Below are positions 36,961-49,844 of a stretch of 64,000 bases of DNA, in pieces (the first letter of the stretch is position 1; each line of letters starts with the position of its first letter). The notes beneath the pieces are model-generated. The model searched no databases. It was not told where the DNA came from and saw only the letters and a list, made by a program, of their open reading frames with translations. A program made the translations under genes and the position numbers. Source of the DNA: Jacaranda mimosifolia (lineage: Eukaryota > Streptophyta > Magnoliopsida > Lamiales > Bignoniaceae); NCBI GenBank assembly GCA_018894105.1, contig CM032117.1:35444501-35508500 (forward strand), read 5' to 3'.

Positions 36961-37924
36961 CTAACACATAATTCAATATTAAACCATAGCTAATACATAT
37001 TATATAAAATAATGAGAAAAAGAAACCCTTGAATAATTAATAATATTCGTAAGCATATAAACACATAAACACTCTTCCTTATACCCATCATTATCATACA
37101 AGCAATTAAAAACCAAATCAGCAGCAAATGAGAAGGCTCCAATCCTTCTCTCAACATCCCATCCTCCTTTCTAATTCCACCAATTTTAAACATTTCTAAT
37201 GTATTCTACTAAAAAAATATATAAAATAAAAAAAGATATACAAACTTACCTCTAAGTGATCCACAAAACTCAACATCACCAAAAAGTATCCACCACAGTT
37301 GAAATAGCATATGTTATTAGACACATGTTACAAGTGCAAATATTTATTCATAAATCATAATTACACAAACTAAATTAAAACTTACAAATTTAATATAATT
37401 CAATATAAGCTAACATAAAGTTTAACTCAATCAAAATTCTAACAAAATTTTTAATTCACATAAAAAAATAACTATAACAACATTTAATAGGAATATAAAA
37501 TTTAACTCAAATTTTAACTAATACATAAATTATTATTTGAGTATAACTAATACATAAATCATATGTGTTAACTAAGTACATGAATCAAATCCTAACTAAT
37601 ACATAAATTAAATTATAACTAAATAAATCATAATTAAAAAAATTACCTTAAATAGTTGGGATAATGCAGAATGTAAGCTTCCCAAACCTGAAACAATAAA
37701 TAAACAAAAAATCATTAGTATTTTTTTAAAAATTATGACAAAATTTTCAAAAAAAAAAAAAAAAAAGAAGGAAAAATGGCCAGATCTGGTTGGTCGCCGG
37801 TGTGGCTAGCAAGCTGGGCGCACCCGCAAGCACCCACCTACTGGGCGAGCACCTAGCAAGCACCTGCTGGGTGGGCAACTAGCTAGCTTGCGGCAGGCCG
37901 CCTGGCAACTAAAATAAAAGAGGG

Positions 37925-37950
37925 GAGAGAGAGAGAGAGAGAGAGAGAGA
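37925..37950. repeat. (GA)n microsatellite
   Basis: Uninterrupted GA run within the CACTA element. Confidence 0.9.
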
Positions 37951-38767
37951 TGCAGCAAAATATGCTTCTAAAGTGTGCGTGTGAGGGGAGTTGGGGTTTA
38001 TTTCCCACTCCTGCAAGAAAAAAATTTTATTTTTTAAGATTTGCAATAGAAAAATTTGTCGCAATCGCAATTTTTTTTTTTGTCACATCTAAAATGTAAA
38101 AAGAATTTATTTATTTTTTCTTTTTTCAAATTTACAACGGAAAAATCCGTTGCAAATTTCAAATTTTGTGACGGATTTTTTTCCATCGCAAAATTTTCTA
38201 AAATGTAAAAAAAAATAATTTTCTTTTTCTTTTTTTTAAAATTTGAGATGATTTTTTCCATTGCAAAACTCAAAATTTTGTGATGGATTTTTTTTTTGTC
38301 ACAAATGGAAAAATCCATCGCAAAGTTTTTTATTGTTTTTTTAATTTTTATTTTTTGTGATGGATTTCGCAAAGTTTTTTACCTTTTGCGATGGATTTTA
38401 CGACGGATTTTTTTGCGATGCACTTTCCGTCACAAAATCCATCGCAAAACGTAAATTTTTCAACGGATTTCTTTTCAGTCACAAATTTCTATTGCAAATT
38501 ACAGTTTTTTTAGTAGTGGTTAATTGGTTTAAAATCTCTAAACCCACTTTCAATTTTGTATTTAGTCTAATTTTTTGTTTTTTTTTTCACTCCCCATCTC
38601 AACTTTATCTTTTGGAATCACTCTCCCTACTGGTTGTACAAGTACAAAAAGGCCCTTCATTTGGAATTTAAATTACAAAATGAATTAAACTTTCTTCACA
38701 TTCCTAAAAATGAGTGAGAAGGCACGGTCACATTTTTTTTTTCTTTTTCTTTCTATTCTTTCATCAA

Positions 38768-38769
<2 letters not shown>

Positions 38770-38799
<30 letters not shown>
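38770..38799. repeat. (CT)n microsatellite
   Basis: Uninterrupted CT run. Confidence 0.9.
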
Positions 38800-38804
<5 letters not shown>

Positions 38805-39357
38805 CCCTCAATTTTTCTCTTTATCTAGAAACACCCTATTACTATTGGGCTCCTCTCATTTCATTTTTCTTTCTCTTGTTGTGAGTGGTTTGTGTTTGAG
38901 GCTTGAAGTAATGTTTGTATTCCTATTGTTTCCCATCTGCCAATATATATATTTTTAATTTTCATCCGCATCCACTAATTTTGAGAAAAGAACGACAATT
39001 TGATAGCAAATCAGTAAGAAGGCAGATGGAAGGCGGTGTTTTCTGGCGGAAATAGTGGTGCAATAGACTTGGCTCCATGAATACTGGTAGGTTCTAGGGC
39101 CATTTCTATTGCTATTTTTGCTTGAAGACTCTTTTCTTAATGTATACTTGGGTAAAGTTAGGAATGTGATGAATAGGAAGATGAGATGATGTGATAAGAG
39201 AATGATTGTGAGTTATTTTCATATGAGGCCTGTGAGAGGCAATTTGGCTATCTGGAGTTTATACATCTGTTTATTTTTTAGTTATTATTCAGATTTAAAA
39301 CTCTAATTGTAAATTATTTCATAATGAAGGTAATTTCTTCTTCATTTTTTTTTCTTT

Positions 39358-39460
<103 letters not shown>

Positions 39461-39754
39461 CTTTATTTAGTTATTAATACTTGACTTTTGTAATGGTAGA
39501 CTTAATTTAAAGTATGATTAATCTTGGATATGTCGTCAACTAAATTTTAGAGATTCTATTCAAATTATAGTCTGTTTGAAGGGTATAATAGCACAATCTT
39601 AAGGCGATTCAAGTATAGAGATAGTCCTCTAGCAGATCCTTTGCCTAAAAGTGTTGTTGTTGAGGTTGAGATCCATCTAATGGTGATGATGGTGAAGGTG
39701 ATACTGGGGATAAAGAAAAAAGAAAGATGAGTATGGTTTACTTGTTTCAACATT

Positions 39755-40040
39755 GATTAATGATGTGTTTGGATGGTTTTTACTTGGATAGTTTTAGTAT
39801 TTATGTATGGATGTTGGGAAGAATGTTTCAATATTTAAGCATATTGCTGCTAAAATTTTGATCGATGAGCATGGTTTAATTTATTCTAAAGCTCAATAAT
39901 GTGTTCGGATGGTTATTATCTGGATGAATTTACTTTTTGTATATGAATATTGAGGTGATTGTTTCAATATTTCTAATATTTTTACTGGATAACATTTATA
40001 ATTTGTGTATTTGGATGATCATAATAGATTGTGTTTACAA
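39755..40040 (+). repeat. short tandem repeat, period about 139 bp
   Basis: ATGTGTTTGGATGG, ATGTGTTCGGATGG and a GTGTATTTGGATG version begin at about 39760, 39899 and 40004. They are followed by similar ATTGTTTCAATATTT text. Confidence 0.6.
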
Positions 40041-40084
40041 ATCATAGTATAATTTGAAATTTTATTTTTATATAGATACTGGTA

Positions 40085-43000
40085 AAGATATATATATATA
40101 TATTACAGGTTAGCTCAAAATAAATACACAACTAGTGATAACTCAATACATAAATTCAATTCTAAAGTACATAATTGTCAAAACTAGGTACTTTTTTGCA
40201 GATTTTCGGTATGAATGAGAGTACAAGTGGTTAGATGTTGGTGTTTGTGTTCCCAACCATTTTAACATGTGCTATCATGAGCATTATTTGAAGAAAAAAT
40301 AATTTTATTGTATTTGACTATCTTATTTGTTGTTCCAAGTATCAAATTAAGGTTAAACTCAATCTTTGGGAAAGCAAGTACAAAATCACGCAAAATAAGT
40401 ACATAAATAGGGAAAACTCAGTACATAAATGCAGTTCCGAAGTACATAGTCTCCAAAACTAGGTATTTTTTAGCAGATTTCCAATATTATTCTGAACACA
40501 TATGGAACCGAGTTCAATTTGGCCTAATCTAGCCATCATGTGATCATAAGACCATGACGTATTAGTTCTAGAACTCATATAGTTATGATAGGTTTAGTAG
40601 TTTCCAATGGTGGTGTTAGGAGAATTCATTTGGCTGATAATCAATGGTTTATACTACTATGAATAAGAGCGCAAGTGGTTGGATGTGAATGTTTGAATTC
40701 CCAACTATTTCGACATGTACTATCACAACCATTCCTTCAACAAGCCATATTTTTGTTGTGTTAAGGTGTTTTATGTGTTGTTTCACGCATCTAATTGGGC
40801 CTTATCTCGGCCTTTGAAAAGCAAGTACAAAAACACGTGTAATAGGTACACAACATTTGCAAAATAAGTACATAAATGCAGTTTCAAAGTACACAGTCGC
40901 CAAAACTAGGTACTTTTTTGCTGATTTCCAGTATTATTCTCAAAACATAAGGGACCGAGTTCAATTTAGCCTAATCTGGCCATTGTGTGATCATAAGACC
41001 AAGGCATATTAGCCCCAGGAGTGATATAGTCATGATAGTTTTACTAGTTTGTGATGGTGGTGTCGAGAGGATTTATTTGGCTCATGCATCAATAGTTTAT
41101 ACTACTATGTATGATAGCGCAAGTGGTTGGATATATGTGTTTGAGTTCTCAACCATTTCAACATGTACTATCATGGCTATTTTTTCAACAAACTATGATT
41201 TTATCATGTTAGGGTATCTTATATGTTGTTTCACATATCGAATTGAGCCTCATCTTGGCTTTTGGAAAAGTAAATACATAAACACGAAAAATAAGTACAA
41301 ACATTGGTAAACTAAATACATAAATGCAATTTTGGGGTACATAATTGCCAATACTGGGTACTTTTTCACTAGTTTTCAGTATCATTCTTAGTACATAAGG
41401 GATCGAGTTTAATTCAACCCAATCTGGCCATTGCGTGATCATAAGACCATGAGGTATTAGCCCTGAGAGTCATATAGTTATGATAAGTTCATTGGTTTTT
41501 AATAGTGGTGTCGGGTGGATTCACTAGGCTCATGCATATGGTTTATACTACTCTGAATAAGAGCTCAAGTGGTTGGATGTGTGTGTTTGAGTTCCCAACC
41601 ATTTCAACACATACTATCACGATCATTTTTTCAACAAACCACAATTTTGTCACATTAGGGTGTCTTATGTGTTGTTTCAGGCATCAAATTGAGTTTTATC
41701 TTGATCTTTGAAAAAGCAAATACATAAACATGAAAATTAAGAACACAACATTTGCAAATTAAGTACATAAGCGTAGTTCTGGAGTATATAACTGCCAATG
41801 TTGGGTACTTTTTTGCCAATTTTTCGTATCATTCTCAGCACATAAGGGATCAAGTTCAATTTGGCCTAATCTGGCCATTGCGTGATCATAAGACCATGGT
41901 GTATCATTATCAACACATTAGGGATTTCTGGTATTATACATGACCAACTTCACACTACTATAAATGAGCGCACAAGTGGTTGGATATAGGTGTTTGTGTT
42001 CCAAACCATTTTTACATGTGCGTATCCAAACCATTTCTTCAACAAGCCATATTTTGTCACGTTGGGGTATCTTATGTGTTGTTTCACATATCGGATTGAG
42101 CCTCATCTCAGTCTTTGGAAAGCAAGTACATAAACACGAAAAATAAGTATACAACATTAGCAAACTGAGTACATAAGTGCAGTTCGGGAGTACATGACTA
42201 CCAAAACTGGGTACTTTTTTGCCAAAATTTGATATCATTATTAGCATATAAGGGATTGAGTTCAATTCGGCACTAATCTGGCTATTGCATGATCATAAAA
42301 TCATGGCATATTAGTCCTAGGACTCATATAGTCATGGTAGGTTCACTAGTTTTCCATGGTGGGGTTAGGAGGATTCTGTTAGCTCATGTATCAAGGGTTC
42401 ATACCATTCTGAATGAGAGCGTAAGTCATTGGATATGAGTGTTTGAGTTTCTAACCATTAAAACACATACCATCACCATCATTTCTTCAACAAACTACGA
42501 TTTTGTCATGTTTGGGTGTCTTATGACTTGTTGCACGCATCGAATTGAGCCTTATCCCAACTTTTGGAAAAACAAGCACATAAACATAAAAAATAAGTAC
42601 ACAACATTAGCAAACTGAGTACATAAGTGCATTTTGAGAGTACACAACTACCAAAACTGGGTACTTTTTCTCCATTTTTCTGTATTATTCTCAGCACATA
42701 AGGGATTGAGTTCAATTTGGCTTAATCTGGCCATTGCGTTATTATAAGATCACGGCATATTAGTCCTCGGACTCATATAGTCATTATAGGTTCACTAGTT
42801 TTCCATGGTGGTGTCAGAAGGATTCATTTGACTCATGCATCAATGGTTTATACCACTCTGAATGAGAGCGCAAGTAGTTGGATGTGGGTGTTTGAGTTCC
42901 CAACTATTAAAATATGTACTATCCCATTATTTCTTCAACAAACTACTATTTTGTCGTGTTAGGGTGTCCTATGAGTTGTTGCACGCATTGAATTGAGCCT

Positions 43001-43705
43001 CATCCCCAGCCTTTGAAAAAGTAAGGACATAAACACAAAAAATAAGTACACAACATTAGCAAACTGAGTACATAAGTGCAGTTCAGGAGTACATAATTGC
43101 AAAAATTGGGTACTTTTTCGCCAATTTTTGGTATCATTCTTAGGCTTCAGCACATAAGGGATTGAGTTTAATTCAGCCTAATATGACCATTACATGATCA
43201 TAAGATCATAGCCAACACGTATTATCATGATCACATATTCGATAAATAATGCATTTGAAATTATGGGGTCACCAATATGTTGTTCCATGCATTGATTGAG
43301 GTTAAAATCAGTCTTTGAAAAAGCAAGTACAGAATCTGTTACCTCAAGTACACAACATATACAAACTGAGTACATAAACCTTGTCCCCAAGTACATAAAT
43401 GCTAGAACTGGGTACTTTTTTCTCCAGATTTTCGGTATGAATCTCAACGCATGAGGAACATTTTCCATTTTGCCTAATCTGCCCATTTCATGATCATCAG
43501 GCCATGAAGTATGATCAAAATATTTTATTGGGTTGGTCCATACATTGAATTGAGGTCATACATAAATCTGGTATGAATCTCAACGCATGAGGAACATTTT
43601 CCATTTTGCCTAATCTGCCCATTTCATGATCATCAGGCCATGAAGTATGATCAAAATGTTTTATTGGGTTGGTCCATACATTGAATTGAGGTCATACATA
43701 AACGT
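40085..43705 (+). repeat. tandem array of ~446-bp units (satellite-like), copy 1
   Basis: The anchor (A/G)GGTACTTTTT with preceding GTACATAA recurs at 40186, 40461, 40898, 41356, 41803, 42209, 42659, 43108 and 43410. Central spacings are 406-458 bp, with shorter first and last units. Each unit also has CTAATCTGGCCATTGCGTGA, CATATAGTCATGATAGG and GAGCGCAAGTGGTTGGATG. No reading frame is conserved across units, so the array is non-coding. It is not CRISPR: the unit is too long and there are no spacers. Confidence 0.9.
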
Positions 43706-43706
43706 C
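43435..43706 (+). repeat. 136-bp tandem duplication at the end of the array
   Basis: The segment starting GTATGAATCTCAACGCATG at 43435 is repeated from 43571 with one visible base difference, much closer identity than between array units. Confidence 0.9.
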
Positions 43707-45050
43707 TAAGAAAACTCTTATTGGATAGGAATAATTTTCTAAGGAGTTAGAAAATTCCTATGTGGGCGGTTTTGCCTAAAGGGAGAGAAAACTAGTTGGC
43801 TAATTATCACTTGGCCATTTTGGTTTGAATAATTTAAGTCTTAAATTAATCAAAATAATTTAAAGAGTTAAATTAGGCCAATTAAATTAAGGTGTTAATT
43901 TAATTGGTGCCATATGGCATTTTAATTAGTTAAGTCAACTTAAAGAGTTAAGTTGGCTCAATTAACTTAAAGAGTTGAGTTAATTAACTTAAGAAATTAA
44001 GTTAAATTAATTAAATAGAAGAGTTAATTTAATTATATAGGGAATTCAAGTTTTGAAGCGAAAATAAAATGAAGGAATCCATTTTAATTTAGTGAATTGG
44101 CATTTTTAATTTCATAAATTAAAAATGCTAATTCAAGCTAGAAAAGAATCTAGCAAGTTGGCAAGTTGGCACATGTGTGGATGGTGTGATGGAAAGGCTT
44201 CAATCCTCCCCTATAAATAGCTCATGTGCCCGGCCTTAGCAAGTGATTACATACTTCCATTTTTCCCTCCAAAAGGTAGCACAACTCATATGTTGAGTAA
44301 GTACCTCCTAGATCCCCCCTTCTCTTCCTCCCAAATCTTCTTTCTCCTCTCTTCTCTGGCAAAGAATGTAAGGATTTGAGAGATCTTCCTAGATGTGTGG
44401 ATCAACATTAGATGCTTCACATTTGGGAAGCGTAGAATTGGAGATCGAACCTTCTATTATGGCCAGTTTTTGGAGCTTGGTTTTGTTGGAGCTGCTTTCC
44501 TCTTCATTTTTGGCCATTGAGAGGCTGTATTGGAGGTTATTTGTTGTGCAAAAATTGCAAATTTAAGGAGCTTTTGGTGTGGAGAAATCGGATCTAAGAA
44601 GAGAAGATAGTAAATCTTGATTTGGAAGTGTCCATTGGAAGATCTTCTTCACTCCTTAGGTTGTTCTTCAAAGGTAATTTTTCAGCCTTTAAATTTTAAT
44701 TTATGACATGTTGAAAGATCCTTGGATTGGAGATAGGGAGTTAAATTATTACTTTATTTGGTTTTAAATTTTGGATCCTTACCTATCTCCTACTTTCAAC
44801 ATTAGCCCCCAACATTTGTAATTTAGGTCAAATTCGGTTCTAGATCAATTATTATTCGCTCCTTCAATTTTAAACAATTGCCCCTAAACCCTAATTAATT
44901 TATTTAGTTCTTAATCAAGGCCTAAATTTCTTATTCTATAATTTTATCATTTTAAATTTAATTTATTTTATCTCCTTAGTATTAAAAAAAGTTGGATAAT
45001 CAAAATATTATTAAAAATTAAATGTAGAATTTTACTTTTCTAACAAGAGC
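43706..45050 (+). mobile_element. probable copia-type LTR sequence with TATA box
   Basis: It interrupts the array. It contains CTATAAATAG (44211-44220) followed by a pyrimidine-rich leader. It ends TTTTCTAACA before AGAGCCTAATTT, which could be the remains of a TTGGTATCAGAGCC primer-binding site. No clean TG start and no target duplication were found, so the limits are approximate. Confidence 0.35.
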
Positions 45051-45279
45051 CTAATTTAAAGAATAAGGATAAGTTCATATCAAATAAAGGTTATAAACCT
45101 AAAATTATATTTTCCTTGTAAATGGTATTTTTGTAGCTGATCTATGATTATCATGCCTAACTAGAAAATAATTTAGTAAACGGTAAATTAGAGAAAAGTA
45201 GTTGAAGCTATCTTCAATTTATGATTCAATCCTTGTTTGTTTTCTCTTGGTCTACACTCCTAAATGGAGTGCACAATTA

Positions 45280-46135
45280 CTAAATGCCCCATTTGAAATT
45301 TAAATTACAAAATAACCTATACTTTCTTGAGAACAGGCGAGAAGGCACTTGGTCACGCTTTTTCCTTCTTTATTCTCTCATCCACGACTCTCTCTCCATT
45401 TTCCTCTATTTTCTTCTTTGCATTGGTTAGTGGTTTGTGTAAAGGCATGAAGCATTTGCATTCCTATTTTTCCCATATGCTGGTGGTTTTTTCATTTTCA
45501 TCCACATCATCATAATTGAAAAGGTACTTCCTAGTGAAATGCTATTATATATAATTGTTGTAGAAACGCAAAAATTTTCTTGGAATTTTTGTGTTTATAT
45601 GCTTTTCTAAACCAATACTTATTTGTTTTCATGTATTATACGCGGAGTATTAGTTATTATGTACTAGATTTGAGACATATGTTGAAGGCATGAAACATCT
45701 ACCTTCCTATTTTTCCCATCTTTGTCGATGGTTTTTTTCATTTTCACCCATATCTATCACAATGAGAAAGGTATTTTCTAGTGAAAAGCAATGATATATA
45801 TTTGTTGTTGAAAGGCAAATTTTTTTTTTGAAATTTTTGTGTGCATACGCTTTTCTAAATCAATACCTACTTGTTTTCATGTATTGTACACATAATGTTA
45901 GTTACTATGTACTAGATTTGAACTATATTCAGAACCCTAATTTTAGGTTCTTTCATATTGATTGATGATCCTCTAGTTTTCTGTTTAAATATTTGGTAAA
46001 TACTTTATTCAATTAAATAATACCTGATTTTTGTAATGATAAACTTGATTTGAAGCACGATTAATCTTGTGTATGTTGACAACTAAATTTTAGGGACTTT
46101 ATTCAAAATATAATCTATTTGAAGGGTGTAAAGTA
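45280..46135 (+). mobile_element. composite repeat, copy 2: left module
   Basis: Same-direction counterpart of 38640-39590. It contains a direct repeat of about 242 bp (AAGGCATGAAGCATT at about 45443, AAGGCATGAAACATC at about 45685), each followed by CTATTTTTCCCAT and TTTTTTCATTTTCA. Confidence 0.6.
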
Positions 46136-46312
46136 TGTTATTCCTTTTCTATTGTTCATCCAGAAAAGCATTCCATTAACTCCTTCAGTATTGTATGCAA
46201 GTATTTTGGTACAAAAAGACTCAAATTTAATATCCATAGTGGTGTAGCTATATCAATATACGTTAAAATGTTTCTAAAAATTATTTATATTCTTTCTCTA
46301 TTTATAGAAATG

Positions 46313-48531
46313 GAAAGAAACAAATCCGAGTTATACTCTCATTGCTCTCCTCAATACTTTCATAGGACAATGAAGGAGCTAAACCCAAAATTGGGTTCCG
46401 ATGCCTTAAAGCAATAAACAAAACCCTATTCCATGTGTATTATGATATGCCAAAGCCAACAGTAGCTTCAATCGAGTTAAAGAAATCTTACCTCATTTTC
46501 AAGTACAAACTACTTTATTTGTTTTCGGTAAATACATTTTAGTTCTATTTAAGGGGTCGGAGTTCTCTATGGTATTGGTTTGTCTCAGGTAGACCAACCT
46601 GTGGATGTAGGACTAAGGATGAAGTGAAAAATAGTTGAACATTTGTTTTTAGGAAAATTGAAGAATGTTAACTGTTTAGAAATATTAAAAAGGTTAAAAG
46701 TATTGGTGGATCGACATAGTGATCAAGATAGAGATGACTTTACTAAGATGTATATACATTTTATCTTTAATTGAATTTTATTTCCGGTGAGCAATTATTC
46801 TACACCTTAATTTGTTATTCCTTATATCACTGATCTATCTTCTATTGGGCTGTATGCATGGAGAGAGGCTACATATAATTCTATATTTGAAGAGATGATC
46901 AATCATCTAGGAAGTCCAATAGGGCAAGAGTAAGGAAGCTGTACTTTGATGGGCGTACAGTTAACCTGTCGGTGAGTAAATTTTAATATATAAATTACAA
47001 AATTGTTGTCATTTGTCTTTAACTAACCATAAGATTACCTTTGTCAATGACAGACATGGGTGTATGAGTACACGAAAATCCTACACTTTGCGTGTATGCC
47101 GCAGTTCTTTTGGATAGGTTGAGAGCAACATCCTTAATAATTAAGTTGTTGCAAAGGAAACACTTAAATTAATTAAAAGAGATAAAGATAAAAATTTATC
47201 GTTTATGTTAATAATACTTCATTGTAAGATTGATAGTTGAAATAAACGTGTTAATTCTTTTTGCAATAGGTTATACCTATTTATCGATTTTGTGAGAAGG
47301 AAAAACATATAGCTTCAATACAGGTAATCATTAAGCAAACATGATTACTTATTGAAGCTTACGTTTTTTATTTTACTAATAATTTTATGCTCTTTGCATA
47401 TGTTCCTTCAGTGTTAAACTATGATATTTTGCAATTTGAAGACTAATTAAAAGAGAAAATGAAGAACTTGACTCATTGAAATAAAGACTTGCTTTGCTGG
47501 AGAGCATTGTCCATGTTGTCCATGTTGGTTATGAGGAAAAAAAGCTAATGAAGAAAAGCAAGCTGATGAGGACAAGGAGAATTAAGAGGAAAAAGGAAGA
47601 AAAAGGTGAAAAAGTTGATGAGGACAAGGAGAATGCTGATGCTACTATTGGTACTAGAGACAACTGTGTGGAACCACATCTGGTGTACCATCATGACGCT
47701 AATAATGATAGTGCTGACATTCATGGTAGCCCCATAGAAGGTCCAAAGACTGTTGTTGTTGCTAGTGTTAAGGTATTGGAAATGAGGCTGGTAGTGCTAA
47801 AGGTGTTGTTGATGAGGTTGAGACTCCAGTTGAAGGTGTGATGGGGGTGATGGTGATTGTTTGGGGAAAAAGAATAAGAAGATGACATTTCATGTGAAGA
47901 AAGAAGCAAAAAATGCATTATTCCACCTCTTCTATTGTCAGAGGTATGAGAACAAGAGATAAAAGAGGAAAAAAAGAAAAGATGTAGACTTTGTCACACC
48001 ACCTCTTTTACATTATCAAATAGAAAAAAAAAATTTGCACTTGTACAAGCCATAGAGGAGGTAGAAAGATCTCAAAGAAAAATGTTCTATAGGTGAGCCA
48101 AGTTCTTTTGAGTTGAGTGATAGTGATGAAGACGTGGCTGAGGGTACTAAAAAGAAAATCATTGATATTGCAATGGTGAATTTAAATACTCTGAAGATTG
48201 ATATTTAGTACTTCATATCTTTGTATAATTACAAGACTTATGTACAAGTAATATTGTATAAGTTTTTTTTTTTCTTTTCTGAATATTAGATTTATTGAGA
48301 AAGAACACTACACACTATTGTTTCTAATGCAAATCATATATGTCTTGTAGGAGAAAGGTGTTATTGTTGTCTAGAGTGATGTTGGTGTTGAAAGTGCTGG
48401 AAAGCCCCCCAGTTAGTTTTAAGGGAGAACAAATCATAAAGGGCACAATGACATACTTGACAGATAATAGAAGATTATTAATTCTTTTTTATCTCAAGAT
48501 AATTTGGAGTAAGAACAATTTTATCACTTAA
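46313..48531 (+). pseudogene. DUF1985-like transposon gene (Ulp1-type MULE protein), degenerate
   Basis: From ATG 46313: SHCSPQYFHRTMKELNPKL, DMPKPTVASIELKKSYL, then FKGSEFSMVL near 46550, FLGKLKNV, DDFTKMYIHFIFN, SSIGLYAWREATYNSIFEEM and, across an intron at 46972-47053 (GTGAGT...CAG), TWVYEYTKILHFACMPQF. This order of motifs resembles the plant DUF1985 domain, which accompanies Ulp1-like proteases in some MULE transposons. A Lys/Glu-rich stretch (47494-47841) would then be the linker; no catalytic Ulp1 domain was recognised. In-frame stops are present. Family assignment is by memory of motif spacing and is moderate at best. Confidence 0.45.
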
Positions 48532-49844
48532 TTTCCTTTTTTATATTAATTTAATGATCTCTTAACTGATAATTTTGAATTCTTTTAAAGTGTCATTGTT
48601 TGAGATGGACCAAGATAATTTATAAAAGGAGATATTTTGTATGATATCTTGATTTGAAAAGAGATGAGATATGTTCTAATTGATTGGTATATGATGACAT
48701 TATATAACAACTCTTTCAAGGATAGTTATGGACATGGAATTTGGTGTATGTATATCACTGTTTAGAAAAATAATTTAGAAAAACAATTTTTTTTTTTGAC
48801 TAAAATTTAGAAAAACTTAAATACAAAGGTTTCAATACCTTTTATGGTAAAATGAGTACTAACACAACTAAAATTGGTAGGATCAAATATTGAGGCACTT
48901 GGAAATTTTGAATAAAAATATACAATAAAACCTTAGCAATATCCAATGGTTTTTGAGCAAATGAGAGTAAGTTCATAAAAGATGCTTGAGCATGGATGTG
49001 CTAATTAGATGCTGATTCATTATTTTTCCAATTATTTATAAATGCCAGTGGTCCCTCTTGACTTTTGATGCATCCATTAAGAAGTTCACACATACAAACT
49101 CTGTCTGGTCTCCTCAGTCAAAAACGACAACAAAAGTTTATGTAAATTTATTGCATTTTAAAAGTATTAATCATGTAAACAAGTTTTTTAGAAAATAATA
49201 AGTGATATTGTGGTTACTTTCTACAAATTAAGTTTATGGTAGGATACCTCTGGCATTCGCTGGGGTATATGAAGCTGGAAAGCTGAAGTCCAACAAAGGT
49301 ATTCCAGCTAACAAGAAGGTGATGTGGACTATGGAGTTTATTGCTATCTTTAGGTTGAATGTTATACAAGGAACCAAAAAGATTTTTGTGATTATGTAAA
49401 TGTATGTATCATTAATACATATCAAGTGCATATAGTTGCTATAATTCTGAGCCGTGAACACGACTTTCTACATTCTAATAAATGTGATGATGGCTTGCTA
49501 TGTTTTGATAAAATACAAAAGAGTGCAGAAATCGCACCTTACGTAAGGTCACTAGTATAAGAAGGAAAAAAGATAACTTAGCTGCTCAAAAGAAGTGCCG
49601 TTATGATAGCAAGCAGTCGGGTTAGGTGGCCAGACTGAACTTGTTTTCCACAAGAAGGCAAAAACGACTAAGAAAAATGTGTTCAAGGTTTAGGGTTTAG
49701 TCAGATGCTAGGTTTCAATATTAGATACAAAGTCTGTAGTATTTATTACAGTATTTTATTTACTTGATAGTATCAATTTTAGTATATTGTTAATTTTGAT
49801 TAATATAACTATTCAAGTTCTTGTTGTTGTAACATTGATACCAA
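48532..49844. other. degenerate sequence after the DUF1985-like gene
   Basis: Probably the 3' part of composite repeat copy 2. Short open stretches only, and no domain could be assigned. Confidence 0.4.

Larger units (their letters stand above)
35597..38518. mobile_element. non-autonomous CACTA (En/Spm) transposon
   Basis: 2,922 bp, beginning CACTATTTAAAAAATC and ending CAGTTTTTTTAGTAGTG, an inverted CACTA terminus. The 3-bp flanks GTT (35594-35596 and 38519-38521) match perfectly. Subterminal zones hold many direct and inverted copies of TTTGCGACGGAAAAATCCG-like motifs, as expected for transposase-binding repeats. The interior is an AT-rich tandem repeat with no transposase, so it depends on an autonomous partner. 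Confidence 0.9.

Noticed and set aside
38710..38958. 82-codon frame over the CT repeat
   Set aside because: Open because of the simple Ser-Leu-coding repeat; its counterpart at 45327 is not conserved as protein.
40085..43705. CRISPR-like regular repeat
   Set aside because: Units of about 446 bp without spacers, in a plant genome; this is a tandem array.
43706..45050. A certain solo LTR with target duplication
   Set aside because: No clean TG start and no matching 5-bp flanks could be found; kept only as probable LTR sequence.
47494..47841. Lys/Glu-rich 115-codon frame as an independent gene
   Set aside because: Low complexity and part of the larger DUF1985-like degenerate gene region.
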